From Methylopila jiangsuensis (GTDB taxonomy: Bacteria; Pseudomonadota; Alphaproteobacteria; Rhizobiales; Methylopilaceae): 64,000 nucleotides of DNA. Where the stretch lies: positions 1-64,000 of the forward strand of contig NZ_BSFK01000009.1 in assembly GCF_027922305.1 (NCBI RefSeq), in the 5' to 3' direction. The translations under genes and the position numbers were made by a program. The notes beneath the pieces are model-generated. The model did not search any database. It was not told where the DNA came from and saw only the letters and a program-made list of their open reading frames with translations. This document shows positions 59,747-64,000 of the stretch, piece after piece (positions within the stretch are counted from its first letter, which is position 1; every line of letters starts with the position of its first letter).

Positions 59747-59789
59747 GATCACGCGTCCGTGACGGAATGATCGAGGCTGATCCGGCGTC
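59747..59789 (+). promoter_or_regulatory. ECF-type promoter of the AcfC-like gene, with extended upstream element
   Basis: -35 GGAATG at 59764-59769, 16-base spacer, -10 CGTC at 59786-59789. The preceding 16 bases (59747-59762) are identical to those at 20100-20115. Confidence 0.6.
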
Positions 59790-59890
59790 CCTTCTTAGGA
59801 AGCGTAATCCTAACGCCGCCACAGACACGGGCGCGTGACGACCCGCCGGCCGTTTATGGTCGGCGGCGTCGCCCCAATCAGGAGACATCG

Positions 59891-60652
59891 ATGAAGATCT
59901 CGTCCGCGATCGCCGGCCTCGCCGTATCGCTTTTCGCCTTCAGCGCCTCGGCGGCGGAGATCAAGGCTTACGGTCCGGGAGGCCCAATGCCCGCCATGAA
60001 GGAAGCCGCCGCCAAATTCGAACAGGCTACCGGAAACAAGGTCGAGGTCACTGCCGGGCCGACGCCGAAATGGATCGAGGGCGCTCGCGCCGACGCCGAT
60101 CTGATCTTCAGCGGTTCGGAAACGATGATGACGGACTTCGTCGCCGCGATGAACGGCCAAATCAAGAGCGAGGACGTCGAGCCTCTTTATCTCCGGGCGT
60201 CGGCGATACTCGTGAGGCCCGGTAACCCGAAGAAGATCGAATCCTTCGCCGACCTCCTGAAATCCGACATGAAGGTCATGGTCGTCCAGGGCGCAGGCCA
60301 GACCGGCATGTGGGAGGATATCGCGGGAAGGAAGGGCGATATCGAGACCGTCAAGCGGTTGAGGAAGAACATCGGTTTATTCGCTCCCAATAGCGCCGCC
60401 GCGAAGGAAACTTGGGGCAAGGATGAGTCCTTCGACGCCTGGATCATCTGGACGATTTGGCAAAAGGCCAATCCGAAGTTGGCGGACGTCGTGGAGATCG
60501 AACCTGACCTTCGAGTCTATCGCGACACGGGCGTCGTGCCGACCGAACGCGGCAAGGCCAAGCCCGAGGTCGCGTCATTCATCGAATTCCTCAAGGGTGA
60601 TGAGGGACGAGAGATCTTCAAGAAGTGGGGCTGGATCACCGACCGGCCTTAA
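59891..60652 (+). CDS. Secreted AcfC-like substrate-binding protein
   Basis: 253 residues: signal peptide and a type 2 periplasmic-binding fold similar to accessory colonisation factor AcfC and ModA ('YGPGGPMPAMKEAAAKFEQATG', 'AGPTPKWIEGARADADLIFSGSE'). No permease or ATPase gene is adjacent, so the import partner is missing or the protein is a sensor or scavenger. AGGAGA precedes the ATG. Confidence 0.82.
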   Translation: MKISSAIAGLAVSLFAFSASAAEIKAYGPGGPMPAMKEAAAKFEQATGNKVEVTAGPTPKWIEGARADADLIFSGSETMMTDFVAAMNGQIKSEDVEPLYLRASAILVRPGNPKKIESFADLLKSDMKVMVVQGAGQTGMWEDIAGRKGDIETVKRLRKNIGLFAPNSAAAKETWGKDESFDAWIIWTIWQKANPKLADVVEIEPDLRVYRDTGVVPTERGKAKPEVASFIEFLKGDEGREIFKKWGWITDRP

Positions 60653-60680
60653 CTGGTCCGGCGGCCCCGACCGCGGCAAC

Positions 60681-60709
60681 TCACACCTTAAGCGGCGCTT
60701 AAGGTGTGA
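60681..60709. promoter_or_regulatory. CTTAAG-N5-CTTAAG repeat inside a larger palindrome, upstream of dsrE-like gene
   Basis: CTTAAG at 60687-60692 and 60698-60703. The whole site is a palindrome of 13-base arms (TCACACCTTAAGC) around GGC. It lies 43 bases before the DsrE-like gene and 28 bases after the AcfC-like gene, so it may also act as a terminator hairpin. Confidence 0.6.
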
Positions 60710-60751
60710 GGCCCAGGCGAAACCCTCAACTCATAAACGAGGGAGAGGACG

Positions 60752-61210
60752 ATGCTCGTGAAACTGATCGCCGCCGCGACTTTGGCGGGGTTGGCGATGT
60801 TCGGCGTGGCCAAGGCCGGCGAAACGGCCGAGCCCGGCTACTACACCGACCAGAAGGTCGTCTATCACAACGACGGCGGCCACGATGGGCCCGCCTACTT
60901 CAAGCGGATGCTCGGAAGCATCCGCAACCACGTCGAAGCGCTCGGGCGAGACCACGTCCAGATCCGGGTGGTCGATCACGGCGATGGCGTCACGCTGTTC
61001 AAGCTGGCGCAGGAGGACAAGGTGCTCGCCGAACGCATCGACGCGCTGAAGTCGGACGGCGTTCGGTTCCTGATCTGCGCGAACACGCTGAACGAACGCG
61101 AGATCAACTGGAAGACGCTCTACGGCGTTAGCGAACAGGACATCGTCCCGAGCGGCGTGGCGGAACTCGCCCGCCTCCAGCAGATGGGCTTCGTCTACGT
61201 CCACCTCTGA
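60752..61210 (+). CDS. Secreted DsrE-family protein
   Basis: 152 residues: signal peptide and DsrE-like domain with a Cys in 'RFLICANTLNER', the place of the sulfur-transfer Cys. Paralog-like to the sox-cluster DsrE protein. Preceded by AGGGAG and by the CTTAAG repeat. Confidence 0.78.
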   Translation: MLVKLIAAATLAGLAMFGVAKAGETAEPGYYTDQKVVYHNDGGHDGPAYFKRMLGSIRNHVEALGRDHVQIRVVDHGDGVTLFKLAQEDKVLAERIDALKSDGVRFLICANTLNEREINWKTLYGVSEQDIVPSGVAELARLQQMGFVYVHL

Positions 61211-61233
61211 CGCTGGCGACGACCCATGTTGCG

Positions 61234-63066
61234 TCAGGCGTCGTCGGCCTGAGTCAGCCGGCGCTGGAAGTCAGCGGCCTCGATCGGTCCAATCGATCGC
61301 AACGCCGCAATCTCGGCGCCTGACTTGTCGAAGAACAGCGTCGTCGGCGGTCCGACGACGCCCAACCCCTTCATTAAGAACGCGGCCTCGGCGTCGTTGC
61401 CCGTTACGTCGACTTTCACGACCGAGAACTCGCGGAGCTTCGCCTGGAGCGCCTCGCTGTTCGCCATGGTCTTTTCGTTCTCGGCGCAGGTGGAGCACCA
61501 GCCCGCCGTGAAGATGAGGAGGCTTGGCCGGCCCATAATTTTCGAGCTGGCGAGCGCCGCTTCGAGCTGACCCTTGCTCGTGACCGTCGTGTCGGATCCT
61601 CGCGGTTGCGTCGTCGATGGCGAAGCTGCGAGGTGGGCCAGAGGGCGCAGCGCGTCTTGAGCGCCGGACGCAGCGCCCAGAACGAGCGCAGCGCCATAGA
61701 CAACCGCGGCGACACCCGCGGCCTTCGACAGGCGTTCGCCGGCGCCGCTTCTTCTACCGATTGGGTCGAATGCGCCCAGGAACACGCCGAGGCCGATCGC
61801 GAACAGAGCCCAGAGCGCGACCGTCACCTGCGGAGAGGCGACCCTGCCCACAAGCATGACTGCGACCGCCAGGAACACGACGCCGAAACCGTGCTTCACG
61901 GCTTCGAGCCAGGGACCGGACTTCGGCATGAGTTTCGCGCCGAACAGGCCGACCGCAATAAGCGGTGCGCCCGTGCCTAGTCCCAGTGCGAACAGAGCGG
62001 AGGAGCCGCGAACGACGTCTCCGGTTTGCGCGACGTAGACCAGCGCGGCCGCGAGTGGCGGCGTCACGCAGGGGCCGACGATGAGCGCGGACACGAAACC
62101 AAGAAGCGCCGAGCCGGAAACTGAGCCTCGCGCCCGCGCGGCCGTTCCCGCGAAGCGCGATGAGAGCGCGGTCGGCGCCTGAAAATGGAAGACATCAAAC
62201 ATGGACAGCGCCAGCGCCACGAAGATGGCGCTTCCCACGATCAATGCGGCAGGCGTCTCCAGTGCTGTCTGAAGGTTCTGTCCGGACCACGCCGCCGCGA
62301 CGCCGAGCATGCCGTAGGCCGTAGCCATGGCGAGAACGTATGAAACCGAGAGCGCGAGTCCTCGTCCCGGCGAGAGCGCTTCACCGGATCGCGCGAGGAT
62401 GCCTACGAGGATCGGGATCATCGGGTACACGCAAGGAGTCAGCGCGAGCAGCAGGCCGAGCCCGAAGAAGGCCGCGAGCACGACGGTGAACTCACCTGTG
62501 AGATTGGGTGCCAGGGCGGCCGGGAACGAGACATGAGATTCCGCGGATGCGCCGGGAACGGCTTCGTCCGAGACGTGATCCTGCAAATCGATTCCGTTCG
62601 GCTCCGGCGTCGGCGACACGACGGTCTTTGCGTCGATTTGGCCTATGCGCTGAAGGTCGATCTGCTTGGTGACCGGCGGGTAGCAGATCCCGCGCTCGGC
62701 GCAGCCCTGATAGGTCACCTCGAGCGGCATCGAACGATCGAGCCCGCCCGCATCGACCGTGCCGGAGACATTGGCGTCATAGATTTCCACGGGGCCGAAG
62801 GTCGGGTCGTCCTTGGTCTTGCCCGCGGGCGTGGCGACCTGAAGAGACCGGCCGCCGGATTTCGCGGCGATCTTGTCCCGGTAGAGATAGACGCCCGGCG
62901 CCAATGTCCATGAGAGCTTTATGGAGCCCTCTTCGCGGGTGGCGGCCAACGAAATCGCCTGCTGAGAGGTTGGAAACGGGTCCGCCGCGCGAGCAACTCC
63001 GTAAACCGCGAAGAGGGAGAAAAGAACGAGAACAGCCTTCGCGCCCGCTGGAATCCACATGCGCAT
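61234..63066 (-). CDS. dsbD: Thiol:disulfide interchange protein DsbD
   Basis: 610 residues: signal peptide, N-terminal immunoglobulin-like domain with Cys pair 'QGCAERGICYPP', an eight-helix membrane domain with cysteines in 'LTPCVYPMIP' and 'VGPCVTPPLA', and a C-terminal thioredoxin domain W-C-S-T-C. Delivers electrons to periplasmic thiol proteins. Start at ATG 63066 with a strong GGAGG; ATG 63090 would include that site. Confidence 0.9.
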   Translation of the reverse strand: MRMWIPAGAKAVLVLFSLFAVYGVARAADPFPTSQQAISLAATREEGSIKLSWTLAPGVYLYRDKIAAKSGGRSLQVATPAGKTKDDPTFGPVEIYDANVSGTVDAGGLDRSMPLEVTYQGCAERGICYPPVTKQIDLQRIGQIDAKTVVSPTPEPNGIDLQDHVSDEAVPGASAESHVSFPAALAPNLTGEFTVVLAAFFGLGLLLALTPCVYPMIPILVGILARSGEALSPGRGLALSVSYVLAMATAYGMLGVAAAWSGQNLQTALETPAALIVGSAIFVALALSMFDVFHFQAPTALSSRFAGTAARARGSVSGSALLGFVSALIVGPCVTPPLAAALVYVAQTGDVVRGSSALFALGLGTGAPLIAVGLFGAKLMPKSGPWLEAVKHGFGVVFLAVAVMLVGRVASPQVTVALWALFAIGLGVFLGAFDPIGRRSGAGERLSKAAGVAAVVYGAALVLGAASGAQDALRPLAHLAASPSTTQPRGSDTTVTSKGQLEAALASSKIMGRPSLLIFTAGWCSTCAENEKTMANSEALQAKLREFSVVKVDVTGNDAEAAFLMKGLGVVGPPTTLFFDKSGAEIAALRSIGPIEAADFQRRLTQADDA

Positions 63067-63105
63067 CGATAACCTCCGAGTGGAGGTCATGGGTCCGATG
63101 CTCAG

Positions 63106-63122
63106 CTTATCCCAACCTTAAG
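63106..63122. promoter_or_regulatory. CTTAAG-type repeat upstream of dsbD
   Basis: CTTATC at 63106-63111 and CTTAAG at 63117-63122 with the same five-base spacer; the first half-site deviates in two bases. It lies 39-56 bases before the dsbD start. Confidence 0.5.
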
Positions 63123-63190
63123 GCGTCGCCTGCACGGATGACTGAGTCCGCTTTTCGACATGACATGGAGTCCATTGTTGGTGCATCGGG

Positions 63191-64000
63191 CTATCGGTTG
63201 CGCGAGAGCGCAACCGTCGCAAGCAGGTTGGCCACAGCAAGTATGGCCAACACGCAGAGTGTAATGTTGGTCCCGGCCACTGAGATCACAAACGCGGCCG
63301 CGAAAGGCGCAGCCGCCTGGACGACAAGGTTCGGAGCCGCGAGCCGTCCCATGACGACCGCGTAGCGCTCGGCGCCGAACAGCGCGAGCGGGACCGTGCC
63401 GCGGGCGATCGACCACACGCCGTTCCCGGCGGCGTAAAGCACGACCGCGACCGCGACTGGCCCGGCTTCGAGCGCGAGCAGCACCACGCCGATGGCGACC
63501 AGCGCCCCGGCGCAGACGAGCGTCGCGGTCTGGTGGAGACTGTCGCCGACCAGCATCTCGACGACGCGGGCGCCGACCTGCGACGGCCCGATCAGCGCGC
63601 CGACCGCGACCGCCGCCGCGAGCGCCATGCCCTGGGCTTGCAGGATCGTCAGCAGGTGCACCGACACCGTCGTCTGGACCGCGCCGTTCGCCATCAGGAT
63701 CGCGGCCAGCAGCAGGAAGGTCCGGCGCTCGCGGGCGGTCGCCATGCCGGCGCCGGCTCGGTGGGGTGCGGCCGGGGCTTTTCGCGCCTCGCGCGGCAGC
63801 AGGAGGAACAGCGCCGGAGCCATGACGAGCATCTGGACGGCGGCGTAGGCGAAGCAGGCGCCGCGCCAACCGACATGCTCGACCGCGAGCGCCGACAGCG
63901 GCCAGCAGACCGTGCTGGCGAAGCCGCCGAAGAGGGTCAGGTTGGTGATCGCGCGCCTCGCGGAAGCCCCGAAGATCCTGCCGAGCGTCGAGAACGCCGC
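63191..64000 (-). CDS. MFS transporter, C-terminal part (cut by window edge)
   Basis: The frame runs unbroken from the window edge to 63191 (269 residues visible). It contains about seven hydrophobic helices and MFS-like sequence ('ITNLTLFGGFASTVCWPLSALAVEHVGWRGACF'-type loop, 'GALIGPSQVGARVVEML'). The N-terminal helices lie to the right. Substrate unknown. Confidence 0.85.
   Translation of the reverse strand, partial: AAFSTLGRIFGASARRAITNLTLFGGFASTVCWPLSALAVEHVGWRGACFAYAAVQMLVMAPALFLLLPREARKAPAAPHRAGAGMATARERRTFLLLAAILMANGAVQTTVSVHLLTILQAQGMALAAAVAVGALIGPSQVGARVVEMLVGDSLHQTATLVCAGALVAIGVVLLALEAGPVAVAVVLYAAGNGVWSIARGTVPLALFGAERYAVVMGRLAAPNLVVQAAAPFAAAFVISVAGTNITLCVLAILAVANLLATVALSRNR

Noticed and set aside
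1-64000. CRISPR array, tRNA, rRNA, replication origin or prophage
   Set aside because: No regularly spaced repeats, no cloverleaf-like sequence, no phage structural genes seen by eye; a tRNAscan or CRISPR search could confirm.

Overview
This 64 kb window is GC-rich, gene-dense DNA that looks like the chromosome of an alphaproteobacterium. The Hyphomicrobiales (Methylopila/Hansschlegelia/Methylobacterium-like) are my best guess. The grounds are codon use, a complete Paracoccus-type sox locus, general-stress-type GGAAC-N16-CGTT promoter spacing, an HWE-kinase remnant, and a SoxYZ-like carrier with a CXXCW protein, a pair usually found beside PQQ methanol dehydrogenase genes. I saw no tRNA, rRNA, CRISPR array or phage genes.

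Layout. 0-10 kb is a patchwork: an IS5-type transposase cut by the window edge, a NUDIX hydrolase, a PaoABC-type molybdenum aldehyde oxidoreductase, an IS21-like scar that removed the 5' ends of a folB gene and an HWE histidine kinase gene, and stress genes (PfpI/DJ-1, alpha/beta hydrolase, SDR). 10-15.8 kb is a copper-handling cluster (CsoR, small Cys/His protein, lipoprotein, TolC, multicopper oxidase, cupredoxin, CusF-like protein, glutaredoxin-MauE fusion). 15.8-16.8 kb holds crcB behind a fluoride riboswitch, with an EamA transporter. 16.8-22 kb carries an ECF sigma/anti-sigma operon, LysR, a uracil-DNA glycosylase-like protein, and DUF305 and YncE proteins. 22-27.6 kb has a TDT/SLAC1 channel, Dps and a cyanide-insensitive-type bd oxidase with DUF2474.

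From 27.6 kb the window is dominated by sulfur metabolism. It holds sulfite dehydrogenase SorAB with its own ECF/anti-sigma pair, a second, cytoplasmic-type sulfite oxidase, and a CcdA/thioredoxin/CXXCW/SoxYZ-like group flanked by two Crp paralogs. Next come soxT-R-S / V-W / X-A / Y-Z-B-C-D / E-F, a DsrE protein and tsdBA. An operon for sulfide/persulfide follows (peroxiredoxin, MBL persulfide dioxygenase-like, ArsR, two YeeE/YedE halves, a phosphatase-SQR fusion, TauE). The region ends with L,D-transpeptidase, DsbA, an OmpR/QseC-type two-component system, an AcfC-like binding protein, a second DsrE protein, DsbD and a partial MFS transporter.

How it fits together. Thiosulfate can be oxidised fully by periplasmic Sox or to tetrathionate by TsdA. 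Sulfite is removed by SorAB and SoxCD-linked chemistry. Sulfide and persulfide go to SoxEF, the SQR-like protein and the persulfide dioxygenase. Thiol reductants (SoxV/W/S, CcdA/Trx, DsbD) keep the carriers reduced. Two regulatory signals that gene annotation would miss tie distant parts together. One is a direct repeat CTTAAG-N5-CTTAAG at four intergenic sites (tsdBA, the two-component system/dsbA, dsrE, dsbD). The other is an ECF-type promoter GGAAT(A/G)-N16-CGTC at four sites (the sigma operon, DUF305-yncE, sorAB, the AcfC-like gene).
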